Shown here piece after piece: positions 10,017 to 18,918 of a DNA stretch of 64,000 nt. Source of the DNA: Stagnimonas aquatica (lineage in GTDB: Bacteria; Pseudomonadota; Gammaproteobacteria; Nevskiales; Nevskiaceae); NCBI RefSeq assembly GCF_003730135.1, contig NZ_RJVO01000008.1, forward strand, positions 62,001-126,000, written 5' to 3'. Below the pieces are notes generated by a model, which saw nothing but the letters and a program-made list of their open reading frames with translations, was not told the DNA's origin and did not search any database. Position 1 is the first letter of the stretch. Each line of letters begins with the position of its first letter. The position numbers and the translations under genes are program-made.

Positions 10017-10865
10017 ATGAACAACTTCCGCGACAAGACCGTCGTCATCACCGGCGCCGGCTCCGGCATGGGCCGCGCCTACGCCTTGGAATTCGCCAAG
10101 CTCGGCGCGCGCCTGGCGCTCAACGACTACGACGCCGCCGCGCTGGCAGAGACCCGCGCCCTGCTCAAGGATGTGCCGGACCTGCGGGTGCTGCTCGGTG
10201 CCTTCGATGTCTCCGACCGCGCGGCGATGGAGCACTTCGCTGCCGAAGTGCAGACCACGCTCGGCAACGCCCATGTGGTCATCAACAACGCTGGCATCGA
10301 GGGCTCCGGCCGGCCGATGTGGGCGACGCCGCTTGCCACCTTCGAGCGGGTGATGCGCATCAACTTCTATGGCGTGCTGCACGGCAGTCAGGTGTTTCTG
10401 CCGCAGTTGCTCGCCAACGGCGAGGGCGCGCTGGTGAACGTCTCCAGTGTGTTCGGCCTGATCGGCACGCCGAGCAATAGCGACTACTGCGCCAGCAAGT
10501 TCGCGGTGCGCGGCTTCACCGAGGCGCTGATGGTGGAATTGCAGGGCAGCCCGATCAGCGTGCATCTGGTGCACCCGGGCGGCATCAACACCAACATCAC
10601 CCGCGCCGAGCACACCCAGGCGTTCAAGAAGAAGTACCTCTCGACGCCGCCGGAAGAGATCGTCCGCCATGTCATCCAGGGCATCCGCCGCCGCCAGCCG
10701 CGCATCGTCTACGGCAAGGACTCGTTCAAGATCTGGCTGGGCTCCAAGCTGCTGCCGCTGCGCTGGCTCAATCCCATCGTCTGGCACGACATGGGCGGGG
10801 TGCTGGATGCCCGCGACTATCCCGCCAGCCGCGCGCTGAACTCCACCGACCGCTCACAGGGCTGA
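10017..10865 (+). CDS. short-chain dehydrogenase/reductase (SDR)
   Basis: The product is 282 aa, a classical SDR: cofactor motif 'TGAGSGMG' near residue 14, 'NNAG', and the catalytic Y157xxxK161 ('YCASK'). The C-terminal extension after about residue 240 is basic and is seen in SDRs acting on lipids. It starts 11 bp after the monooxygenase stop and is surely co-transcribed. Role inferred: oxidation of an alcohol to the ketone that the monooxygenase uses, or of the alcohol released by the esterase. An upstream in-frame extension into the monooxygenase gene is only an open frame, not a start. Confidence 0.9.
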   Translation: MNNFRDKTVVITGAGSGMGRAYALEFAKLGARLALNDYDAAALAETRALLKDVPDLRVLLGAFDVSDRAAMEHFAAEVQTTLGNAHVVINNAGIEGSGRPMWATPLATFERVMRINFYGVLHGSQVFLPQLLANGEGALVNVSSVFGLIGTPSNSDYCASKFAVRGFTEALMVELQGSPISVHLVHPGGINTNITRAEHTQAFKKKYLSTPPEEIVRHVIQGIRRRQPRIVYGKDSFKIWLGSKLLPLRWLNPIVWHDMGGVLDARDYPASRALNSTDRSQG

Positions 10866-10873
10866 ACCCACCG

Positions 10874-11818
10874 ATGAAGCGCACACTTTTGCTGATCGCC
10901 GCCGGCCTCGCGGCCGTGGCGGCCATTGCCATTGCCGTCACCTATCCCGCTCTCGGCCACTGGGTCTACCGCGATGGCGGCCAGTTGGAGGCGCGTCTCT
11001 CGGGCTTCCACCGCGAGCAGATCGCCGCCGGCGACGTGACCTTCAGCGTCTATCGCGGCGGCACCCATCCGGGGCGCGAGACCATCGTGCTGCTGCACGG
11101 TTACAGCGCCGACAAGCAGGTCTGGGTGCGCTTCGCCAAGCACCTGCTCGACCGCTACGAGGTGATCGTCCCCGACCTCGCCGGCCACGGCGACACCGGC
11201 TTCGTACACGGCCTCGACTACAGCGCGCCGGCGCAGGCGCGGCGGGTGGCGGCGATGCTCGACAGCCTGCACATCGAGCGCGCGCACCTCGCCGGCAACT
11301 CGATGGGCGGCTTCATCACCGCCCACTTCGCGCTGGCCTACCCGCAGCGCACGCTGAGTGCGGGGCTGATCGACCCGGCTGGCGTCAGCTCGCCGGAGCC
11401 CAGCGACATGGGCAAGCTGCTGGCCACCGGCCGCAATCCCTTCGAGGTGCACTCGCGCGCCGAGTTCGACGCCTTCTACGCCATGACCATGGCGCAGCCG
11501 CCCTGGCTGCCGGGCTTCGTGCTGGCGGCGATGGCCGAGAGCTACCAGCAACGGCGGCCGGCGCTCACCGAAATCTTCCAGGGCTTCCACAACCGCGATG
11601 CGCTGGACGGCCGCCTGGCCGAGATTCCGGCGCCGACTCTGGTGCTCTGGGGCGACCAGGACCGTCTGATCCACGTCAGCGCCGCCCGCGTCTGGGCCGC
11701 CGGCCTGCCGAAGGCGACGCTGGTGATCCGCGAGGGCATCGGTCACATGCCGATGGTCGAGCAGCCGGCGGAAACCGCCGCGATCTACCGCGACTTTCTC
11801 GCCAGCCTGACTCCCTGA
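10874..11818 (+). CDS. membrane-anchored alpha/beta hydrolase
   Basis: The product is 314 aa. An N-terminal hydrophobic segment (residues about 4-24) is probably an uncleaved anchor or a signal peptide, since no good cleavage site is obvious. The fold motifs are 'LLHGYSADKQVW' (oxyanion hole), the nucleophile elbow G-N-S143-M-G-G, an acid in 'WGDQDRL' (D261 or D263) and H291 ('GIGHMP'). It lies 8 bp after the SDR gene. In this operon it is best read as the esterase/lactonase that opens the Baeyer-Villiger product. Confidence 0.88.
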   Translation: MKRTLLLIAAGLAAVAAIAIAVTYPALGHWVYRDGGQLEARLSGFHREQIAAGDVTFSVYRGGTHPGRETIVLLHGYSADKQVWVRFAKHLLDRYEVIVPDLAGHGDTGFVHGLDYSAPAQARRVAAMLDSLHIERAHLAGNSMGGFITAHFALAYPQRTLSAGLIDPAGVSSPEPSDMGKLLATGRNPFEVHSRAEFDAFYAMTMAQPPWLPGFVLAAMAESYQQRRPALTEIFQGFHNRDALDGRLAEIPAPTLVLWGDQDRLIHVSAARVWAAGLPKATLVIREGIGHMPMVEQPAETAAIYRDFLASLTP

Positions 11819-11828
11819 GGGCGCCACC

Positions 11829-12647
11829 ATGAAGAGCTACAAGAACAAGGTCGCGATCGTCACCGGCGGTGGCGGCAACGGCATCGGCCACCATCTGGTG
11901 CTGGCGCTGGCGCAGCAGGGCGCCAAGGTCGCCTTCTGCGACATCGCCAAGCTGGAGACCACCGAGCAGCCCTTGCAGGCGCTGGGTGCCGACTACCTGA
12001 GCGCGACGGTGAACATGGCCGACAAGCGCGCCATCGACGCCTTCGTCGAGCAGGTGCTGGCTCGCTACGGGCACATCGACCTGCTCATCAACAACGCCGG
12101 CATTGCGCTGGGCGATCTCACCTTCGGCGAAGTCAGCGAAGCCGACTTCGAAAAGATCACCGCGATCAACTACTGGGGCGTGATCCACACCACCCAACGC
12201 TGCTATCCGCATCTGCTGGCGCGGCCGGAGGCGGCGGTGGTCAATCTGTCCAGCTCGCAGGGCATCCTGGCCTTGCCCTATCTGGTGCCCTACTGCACCA
12301 CCAAGTTCGCGGTGCGCGGCTTCACCGACGCCTTGCGCGCCGAGCACCGTCTGCGCGGCATCGGCAAGCTCACGTTCCACACCGTGCATCCGGGCGCGGT
12401 GGCCACCAACATCACCCTCAACGCCGACTATCACAACAGCGGCACCGAGCGGTTCCACCGCATGTTGCAGCGGGGCACGCCGCCGGCGAAGGCGGCGCAG
12501 ATCATCCTGCGTGGCGTGCAGCGCAACACCGGCCGCATCTTCATCAGCGATGGCCGCGCGCAGGACATCCTGGCGCGGCTGCTGCCCAACGCCTACCTGG
12601 GCGTGGTGCGCTGGCTGATGCGGGCGCGCAAGATCGCGGTGCGCTGA
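11829..12647 (+). CDS. short-chain dehydrogenase/reductase (SDR)
   Basis: The product is 272 aa. The cofactor loop is the longer 'TGGGGNGIG' variant; 'NNAG' and Y155xxxK159 ('YCTTK') are present. It resembles the SDR two genes upstream in overall plan, including a basic C-terminus ('RWLMRARK'), so the two may act at different steps of the same route. Last gene of the operon: its stop is 1 bp from the stop of the convergent methyltransferase gene, and no terminator is visible between them. Confidence 0.9.
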   Translation: MKSYKNKVAIVTGGGGNGIGHHLVLALAQQGAKVAFCDIAKLETTEQPLQALGADYLSATVNMADKRAIDAFVEQVLARYGHIDLLINNAGIALGDLTFGEVSEADFEKITAINYWGVIHTTQRCYPHLLARPEAAVVNLSSSQGILALPYLVPYCTTKFAVRGFTDALRAEHRLRGIGKLTFHTVHPGAVATNITLNADYHNSGTERFHRMLQRGTPPAKAAQIILRGVQRNTGRIFISDGRAQDILARLLPNAYLGVVRWLMRARKIAVR

Positions 12648-12648
12648 G

Positions 12649-13500
12649 TCAGCGGGCGCGCACCGCCAGCACGCCGTCGCCGTTCAGCTCGGTGCTGAAG
12701 CCGGCTTTCTGCAGGCGGCTGGCGACTTCGCGCGGCACGTCGCGGCGGCTGGTGAGCTTGTTCGGCGTGCCGGTGTAGTGGAATAGCCGTGCGCGCGGCT
12801 TCAGGACCCGTGCCAACTGGTTGTAGAAGGCCTGCGAGTACAGCTCGCCGGCAATGCCGAAGCGCGGCGGGTCGTGCAGGGCGGCGTCCATCGAGCCGCT
12901 CGGCAGTTCGGCGATCCGCTGGGCGACATCGCCCTCGCTGAGTTGCAGCGCGGCCTCGCCCTGGCCGTCCTCGGCATGCTCCGGCGACCAGGGGTTGAGC
13001 CGGCGCAGCCAGATCACGTCGGGGTTTTTCTCGAACGACTGCACCTGTAGTGCGCCGCCGCCGAGGCAGTGGGCGGCGAAGTAGCCGAGCCCGCCGCAGG
13101 TGTCGAGCACGCGCTTGCCGCGCGGTTCGATCAGGCCGACCTTGCGCTCGGCATCGGCGTAGGGCGAGACCTGCGCGGTGGGCAGCATCTTGATGCCGTC
13201 GATCTCGAAGGTGGGTGGCCCCCAGGCAGTGGGCACCAGCTTGATCAGCCCGCCGCCGCCGAAGCGCGCCACCGGCTGAAAGTCCTCACCGGTCCAGTAG
13301 TAGACGGTGCGCTCCTTGCAGACCCCGGGGTAGGGATAGCTCTGGCCTTGCCACTGCCAGTACTCAGCGGCCAGCAGGGCCTCGCCGCGCGAACGGCCGA
13401 GATCCAGCGAGACCTCGGCACCCGCGAGGCCGGCGGCGCGCGCGGCCAGCAGGGCCTGGTGGGTTTCCAGGGTCAGCAGCGGGCCGGTGTATTTGCGCAC
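12649..13500 (-). CDS. SAM-dependent methyltransferase-like protein
   Basis: The product is 283 aa from a GTG start. After an N-terminal beta-rich region the Rossmann methyltransferase core shows 'VLDTCGGLGYFAAHCLG' (motif I), 'SFEKNPDVI' (motif II, acidic residue for SAM ribose) and 'ALHDPPRFG' (motif IV, a DPPR signature). The DPP motif is typical of enzymes methylating exocyclic amines of bases or of spermidine-synthase-like relatives. Substrate not identifiable. It lies between a degradation operon and a heme-protein gene, transcribed opposite to both, and seems independent of them. Confidence 0.75.
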   Translation of the reverse strand: MRKYTGPLLTLETHQALLAARAAGLAGAEVSLDLGRSRGEALLAAEYWQWQGQSYPYPGVCKERTVYYWTGEDFQPVARFGGGGLIKLVPTAWGPPTFEIDGIKMLPTAQVSPYADAERKVGLIEPRGKRVLDTCGGLGYFAAHCLGGGALQVQSFEKNPDVIWLRRLNPWSPEHAEDGQGEAALQLSEGDVAQRIAELPSGSMDAALHDPPRFGIAGELYSQAFYNQLARVLKPRARLFHYTGTPNKLTSRRDVPREVASRLQKAGFSTELNGDGVLAVRAR

Positions 13501-13592
13501 GGTGGAGGCGATGGGGGAGCGAGGGGCGCGAGGCTATCATTCGGGCCGGCCATCGCGCCGCCCTAATGCCCCTTGCCCAAACTTCCGGACCC

Positions 13593-14225
13593 ATGAGCGA
13601 CTTTCCCAGCGACATCTACACCGAGCCGCGCGACATCGACGTTGACACCCTGCGCAACCTGGGCCCGCTCACCGGGCTGGCTGGCGTCTGGGAAGGCATC
13701 CGTGGTCTCGATGTGAAGCCCAAGGCTGAGGGGCCGAAGAAGCAGACCTACGTCGAGCGAATCGAGCTGCAACCCATCGACCCGCAGACCAATGGCCCGC
13801 AGCTGCTCTACGGCCTGCGCTACCACACCCATGTGGTGAAGCCAGGCCAGGTGAAGACCTATCACGACCAGGTCGGCTACTGGCTGTGGGAGCCGGCCAC
13901 CGGCACCATCATCCACACCCTCAGCATTCCGCGCGGGCAGATCGCCATGGCCAGTGGCCGCGCCAGCGCCGACGCCAAGAGCTTCGAGGTGGTCGCCCGG
14001 GCCGACGACCTCTGCTTCGGCATCCGCTCGGCGCCGTTTCTCGAACACGCCTTCCGCACCACCGAGTTCCGCATTCAGGTCAGCGTCAACGACGACGGCA
14101 CCTGGTCTTACGACGAAGACACCGTGCTGATGATCCGTGGCCAGAGCGAGCCGTTTCACCACACCGACCGCAACATCCTGAGCAAGCTCGCCGAGCCGAC
14201 GCCCAACCCGCTGGCGCGCGGCTAG
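13593..14225 (+). CDS. FABP-like heme-binding beta-barrel protein (nitrobindin/THAP4-like)
   Basis: The product is 210 aa from the ATG at 13593 (an ATG 27 bp earlier is possible). The first conserved block 'LGPLTGLAGVWEG' is the signature opening of this family. 'QLLYGLRYHTHV' and 'HDQVGYWLWEPATGTIIHTL' follow, then the closing strands. The family forms a lipocalin/FABP-like barrel; some members bind heme b. The pair of His in 'RYHTH' and the His near 'VGYW' are candidates for ligand contact. Cytoplasmic, no signal peptide. Function in this organism unknown. Confidence 0.8.
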   Translation: MSDFPSDIYTEPRDIDVDTLRNLGPLTGLAGVWEGIRGLDVKPKAEGPKKQTYVERIELQPIDPQTNGPQLLYGLRYHTHVVKPGQVKTYHDQVGYWLWEPATGTIIHTLSIPRGQIAMASGRASADAKSFEVVARADDLCFGIRSAPFLEHAFRTTEFRIQVSVNDDGTWSYDEDTVLMIRGQSEPFHHTDRNILSKLAEPTPNPLARG

Positions 14226-14248
14226 GCAGGCACTGCCGCAGACCTGTC

Positions 14249-14931
14249 ATGTCGGACCCCGGGCTGCCGCCGCTGAGCCGCCAGCACGACCGCCGGCTGC
14301 GGCAGATGTACCGCTCGGCCGGCTGGCCCTGCCAGGACACGGTGGAGATCGAACTGCTCGCCGCCGGTCTGCTGGAGCGGCGGCTGGAGCCCAGCGGCAG
14401 GGAGTACCTGCGGGTCACCGATCTGGGCATCGCCCGCCTGGCGCAGGCGCTGGACCGCAACCGCGCCGCGCTCGACGCCCACGAGGCGCTGGTGCTGCGG
14501 GTGGCCGAGGAGGCGCAGCGCGCCGGCCGCATCGCCTATCGCGGCCTGGGCCTGCTGGCCAAGCCCGGCGAGCGCTGGCTGCAACTGCGGCCGGATGTCT
14601 ATTCGATCCGCAACACCAGCGTCGAGGACTATCTCGAACCGGTGGTGCACGAGATCAAGGTGCGGCGCGCCGATCTGCTTTCCGACCTCAAGAAGCCGGA
14701 CAAGCGTGCCGGCTATCTGGCCCTGGCGGGGGAGTGCTACTACGTCTTGCAGCAGGGCATCGCCGAGCCGGAAGAGATTCCGCCGGAATGCGGGGTGATG
14801 ATCGCCAGCGCCAGCCGCATCGAGGTCGCGCGGCTGGCGCCGAAGCGGCCGATGAAGCCGGGCTTCGCCACCTGGATGGTGCTGGCCAAGGCAGCGCCCT
14901 GCCGGCAGCCGCTTGAGCCGGAGCCGCGCCT

Positions 14932-14935
<4 letters not shown>
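14249..14935 (+). CDS. PD-(D/E)XK nuclease-fold protein, MmcB-like
   Basis: The product is 228 aa. The N-terminal half looks like a winged-helix segment ('LLAAGLLERRLEPSGREYLR'). The C-terminal half has a PD-(D/E)XK core: D116 in 'LRPDVYSIR', E135-x-K137 in 'HEIKVRRADLLSDLK', and 'GYLALAGECYYVL'. This layout resembles MmcB-type DNA repair proteins, in which the core is followed by a strand with Tyr/Cys before 'YYV'. The next gene starts inside its stop (GTGA overlap), so it is translationally coupled to a sirtuin. Nuclease activity is inferred from the fold. Confidence 0.65.
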
Positions 14936-15756
<821 letters not shown>

Positions 15757-15760
15757 TCGC

Positions 15761-16447
15761 TCAGGCGCTGACCGACAGCGCCACCTGGCTGCCGGCGCCG
15801 CTGTCGTCCTGCACGCCCAGGTACTGGGCGATGAGCTTGACCAGCCGGCCCAGGTCGGAGTCGCTGACCCCGGGCTGGTTCGCCTCCGGGCTCTGGCGGG
15901 TGTTGCCACTAAGCTCGCCGCCGCTCTGGCTCTGCTGGAAGGCCATGGCTTCCTGGAAGCTCACCTTGCCGTCCTCGTTGGTGTCGGCTTCGTCGAAGGA
16001 GGCGGCCAGGGCGCTCAGGGCGCTGGCCTGGCTGCTGCCGGCGGGCGCGTCGGCGGCCATCGTGCTGAGTTGTTCCTGGCTCAGGCCCTCGTCGTCGGGC
16101 CGCCCGCCCGGCGGCGGTGGCGGCGGCCCACCGGCCGGTCCACCGAGCTGGCTGCGCATCCGATCCTCGCCCAGTTGCGCGCTGACTTTCTCCAGCGCGC
16201 TGCTCAGTTCGTCCTTGCTGACCTTGCCGTCGCTGTCGCTGTCCAGGGCCTTGAACAGCGTCTGCGCCTCGCTGTCGCCGCCGGTTTCGGCGCTGGTGCT
16301 GGCGCCCAGCACCTTCTCCAGGTCGGTGTCGGAGAGATAGCCCTGGTTGTTGGTGTCGAGCTTGGCGAACAGCGCGTCGGCGAGATTGACCTTGGGGTGG
16401 GTGGCGGTCCACGACGAGGCGGTGGAGCCGATGGCGGCGATGCTCAT
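15761..16447 (-). CDS. EF-hand calcium-binding protein
   Basis: The product is 228 aa with a good AGGAG site. Three canonical EF-hand loops can be read: D31-D42 ('DTNNQGYLSDTD'), D69-E80 ('DSDSDGKVSKDE') and D155-E166 ('DTNEDGKVSFQE'). A Pro/Gly-rich linker lies at about 104-117. There is no classical signal peptide; the N-terminus is Ala/Ser/Thr-rich. The architecture resembles the EF-hand proteins of xanthomonads (XopAW-like). Calcium buffering or sensing is inferred from the loops only. Confidence 0.8.
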   Translation of the reverse strand: MSIAAIGSTASSWTATHPKVNLADALFAKLDTNNQGYLSDTDLEKVLGASTSAETGGDSEAQTLFKALDSDSDGKVSKDELSSALEKVSAQLGEDRMRSQLGGPAGGPPPPPPGGRPDDEGLSQEQLSTMAADAPAGSSQASALSALAASFDEADTNEDGKVSFQEAMAFQQSQSGGELSGNTRQSPEANQPGVSDSDLGRLVKLIAQYLGVQDDSGAGSQVALSVSA

Positions 16448-16663
16448 GGTGCGGGGTCTCCTGGGGCGATGGGCTTGCCGATGCCGGGCATCGGTCGCCC
16501 CCGAAGCTAGTGAGCCGCGCCCCTCGCCGCCGGGTCTTTTACAAGCGCTTAACCCGACTCCGGGCCGGCGGTAGTCCGAAAGCGATCAAACGGCAAAACC
16601 CGCTGCCGCCGATGCCCCGGCGCCCGAAGGCCTACACTGTGCAACCCAATGATCGGAGTCCCC

Positions 16664-16804
16664 GTGGCCAAGCCCAATTACCAGTTCGACAAGCGGCAGC
16701 GGGAGCTGAAGAAGAACAAGCAGCAGGAAGAAAAGCGCCTGAAGAAGCTGGCGCGCAACGAGGCGGCGGAAGCCTCGGCGATCAAGCCGGAACCATCGGC
16801 CTGA
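16664..16804 (+). CDS. short lysine-rich conserved-type protein
   Basis: A GTG start gives 46 codons: 'AKPNYQFDKRQRELKKNKQQ' and a charged helix 'EEKRLKKLARNEAAEAS'. An AGGAG-like GGAG lies 7 nt upstream ('CGGAGTCCCC'). The 'PNYQFDKRQREL' opening recurs in small hypothetical proteins of gammaproteobacteria, to my recollection, so I take it as real. It looks like a long, highly charged helix. Role unknown. The about 340 bp after it (16805-17143) show no gene; they should hold the promoter of the DUF35 gene. Confidence 0.6.
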   Translation: MAKPNYQFDKRQRELKKNKQQEEKRLKKLARNEAAEASAIKPEPSA

Positions 16805-17143
16805 GCAGGGGCCTGGATCGCCGCAGGGAAACCAAGAAGTAGGCGGCCAAGAAGGCCAAGAAGCAGGCGCTTGCGCGTCTGACTTGGCTCTGGCTGGCCC
16901 AGCGGTCCGCGACCCGCTGGCGGTCGGTGGGCGGCAATGACCGGCGCATAGCCAAGGGGGGGCGAAGGGCCTGCCGGCTGCCCTCGCGGCGCGCATCGGG
17001 GCTTTCCCCGCGTGCCGCCGTCATGGCGGGAAGTCCGACTCACCCGTTTGTGGCAGGCAGTTGTCGCCGGCCGCCCGCTACCGTGCTGTCCTGGCGCCCA
17101 AGACGCAGGGCGCGACGGTTTTTTGCATTCACTCCAGGACTCT

Positions 17144-17587
17144 ATGAGCACTCCGACCGAAGGTGCCCCGGCGGCCCCTGCCGCGCCCAAGCCGATCCGT
17201 ATCGCCCCCATCGTCACCCCCGACGCCAAGACCTTCTGGGAGGCCTGCGACCGCGAGGAATTCATCGGCCAGAAATGCGGCGACTGTGGCCAGTTCGTGT
17301 TCCCGCCCCGGCCGATGTGCCCGCACTGCCACAGCCTCAACCGGCAGGAAGTGAAGCTCGCCGGCACCGGCAAGGTGGTGTCCTGGACCATCCCGCGCCA
17401 CCCGCCACCGTTCGGCTTTCGCGAGGCGCCCATCGTCGCGGTGATCGAGCTGGCCGAAGGCATCCGCATGGTGTCGAACGTCGTCGGCATCAAGCCCGAA
17501 GACGTGAAGATGGACATGGAAGTCGAGGTGCTGTTCGAAGACACCATGAACAAGCACAAGGTCCACGTCTTCAAACCGCGCACCTAA
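17144..17587 (+). CDS. DUF35 zinc-ribbon/OB-fold protein (ChsH2/Ltp partner type)
   Basis: The product is 147 aa. A leading Ala/Pro segment and a helix ('FWEACDREEFIGQKC') come before a rubredoxin-like zinc ribbon C-x2-C (CGDC) and C-x2-C (CPHC). An OB-fold follows. DUF35 proteins pair with thiolase-like enzymes and help bind the acyl-CoA. In steroid side-chain degradation the DUF35 part of ChsH2 binds the Ltp2 aldolase. The next gene is just such a thiolase-like protein, separated only by a repeat pair, which supports a complex of the two. Confidence 0.85.
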   Translation: MSTPTEGAPAAPAAPKPIRIAPIVTPDAKTFWEACDREEFIGQKCGDCGQFVFPPRPMCPHCHSLNRQEVKLAGTGKVVSWTIPRHPPPFGFREAPIVAVIELAEGIRMVSNVVGIKPEDVKMDMEVEVLFEDTMNKHKVHVFKPRT

Positions 17588-17595
17588 GCTTTTGT

Positions 17596-17713
17596 CCCCT
17601 CTCCCCTAGTGGGAGAGGGCTAGGGAGAGGGGGGGCTTTGGCTTCGAAGCGCGCCACGGCGCCTTCGGCACCGCACCCCTCTCCCCAACCCCTCTCCCAC
17701 AAGGGGAGAGGGG
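17596..17713. repeat. paired inverted repeat, CCCTCTCCC family (locus 1)
   Basis: Two about 38-bp units face each other across a roughly 40-bp spacer. The left unit begins CCCCTCTCCCCTAGTGGGAG; the right is its near-exact reverse complement. Each unit is itself a palindrome (CCCTCTCCC / GGGAGAGGG). It begins 8 bp after a stop codon and ends 32 bp before the next start. Confidence 0.85.
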
Positions 17714-17745
17714 CTCAAGAAAATCAGGAATCGAGAGGAGTCTTT

Positions 17746-18918
17746 ATGTCCCGCACCTTCACCGAAGCCGCCATAGCCGGCATCGGCGCCACCGAGTTCT
17801 CCAAGGAGTCCGGCCGCAGCGAGCTGCAGCTCGCCGCCGAGTGCGCCAAGTCCGCCTGCGAGGACGCCGGCATCGACCCGCGCGACATCGACGGCATGAT
17901 CACCTTCACCATCGACAACAGTGACGAGATCGGTCTCGCCCGCTGCCTCGGGGTGAAGGACTTGGCCTACACCACGCGCATCCCGGGTGGCGGCGCGGCG
18001 GCGGCGGCGACCATCGCCCAGGCGATGGCGGTGGTCAACGCCGGCCTGTGCAAGAACGTGCTGATCTGGCGCGCGATGAACGAGCGCAGCCAGTATCGCT
18101 TCGGCCAGAACCCCACCAACATGCAGGGCTACACCGGCGGCCACGGCACCGGCTCGCTGCTCTGGTGCATCCCCTTCGGCGCGATGACGCCGGCGAGCTG
18201 GGGCGCCTTGCAGGCGGCGCGCTACATGCACACCTACGGCATCACCAACGCCGACCTCGCGCACGTCTCGGTGCTGGAGCGCAAGTACGCGGCGACCAAT
18301 CCCAAGGCCTGGTTCTACGGCAAGCCGATCACCGTCGAGGACCACCAGAACTCCAAGTGGATCCAGGAGCCCTGGCTGCGCCTGCTCGACTGCTGCCAGG
18401 AGAGCGACGGTGGCGTGGCGATTCTGGTCACCTCGCTGGAGCGTGCGAAGGACCTGAAGCAGAAGCCGGTGAAGATCACCGGCGCCTGTCAGTCGATCCC
18501 CTACAACGTGGAAGTCATCAGCAACTTCTACCACGAGGACCTCACGGTGATGCCGGAAGCGCAGGGCACCGCCAAGCGCCTGTGGGCGCAGACCGGCCTG
18601 GGCCCCAAGGACATGCAGGCGGCGATGCTCTACGAAGCCTTCACCCCGCACCTCCTGATGCAGCTCGAAGCCTTCGGCTTCTGTGGCAAGGGCGAGGCGG
18701 CGAAGTTCGTCAGGAGCGGCGCGCTGGAGCTGGACGGCATCATCCCCACCAACACCCACGGTGGCCTGCTCGGCGAGGCCTACATCCACGGCATGAACAG
18801 CATGGCCGAGGGTGTCCGCCAGGTGCGCGGCACCTCGGTGAATCAGGTGACCAGGCGCAAGGTCGAGAACGTGCTGGTGTCTTCCGGCATGGCCGGCGCG
18901 GTGTTGTCGGCGGTCTGA
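17746..18918 (+). CDS. thiolase-like protein lacking catalytic Cys, probable Ltp2-type aldolase
   Basis: The product is 390 aa with the thiolase fold: 'AIAGIGATEFSKESGRS' at the start, 'ACEDAGIDPRDIDGMI', and 'NTHGGLLGEAYIHGMN' near the C-terminus. The nucleophilic Cys is missing ('RIPGGGAAAAATIAQAM' where thiolases have a C-A/S-S motif). The second Cys is also gone ('VLVSSGMAGAVLSAV'). This is the state of Ltp-type aldolases and of non-thiolytic SCP-x homologues, which cleave beta-hydroxy-acyl-CoA by retro-aldol reaction together with a DUF35 partner. The DUF35 gene directly upstream fits. Ribosome site AGAGGAG. Confidence 0.82.
   Translation: MSRTFTEAAIAGIGATEFSKESGRSELQLAAECAKSACEDAGIDPRDIDGMITFTIDNSDEIGLARCLGVKDLAYTTRIPGGGAAAAATIAQAMAVVNAGLCKNVLIWRAMNERSQYRFGQNPTNMQGYTGGHGTGSLLWCIPFGAMTPASWGALQAARYMHTYGITNADLAHVSVLERKYAATNPKAWFYGKPITVEDHQNSKWIQEPWLRLLDCCQESDGGVAILVTSLERAKDLKQKPVKITGACQSIPYNVEVISNFYHEDLTVMPEAQGTAKRLWAQTGLGPKDMQAAMLYEAFTPHLLMQLEAFGFCGKGEAAKFVRSGALELDGIIPTNTHGGLLGEAYIHGMNSMAEGVRQVRGTSVNQVTRRKVENVLVSSGMAGAVLSAV

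Noticed and set aside
16805-17143. A gene in the 340-bp gap before the DUF35 gene
   Set aside because: Open frames here are short or Arg-rich with no ribosome site; nothing can be supported.
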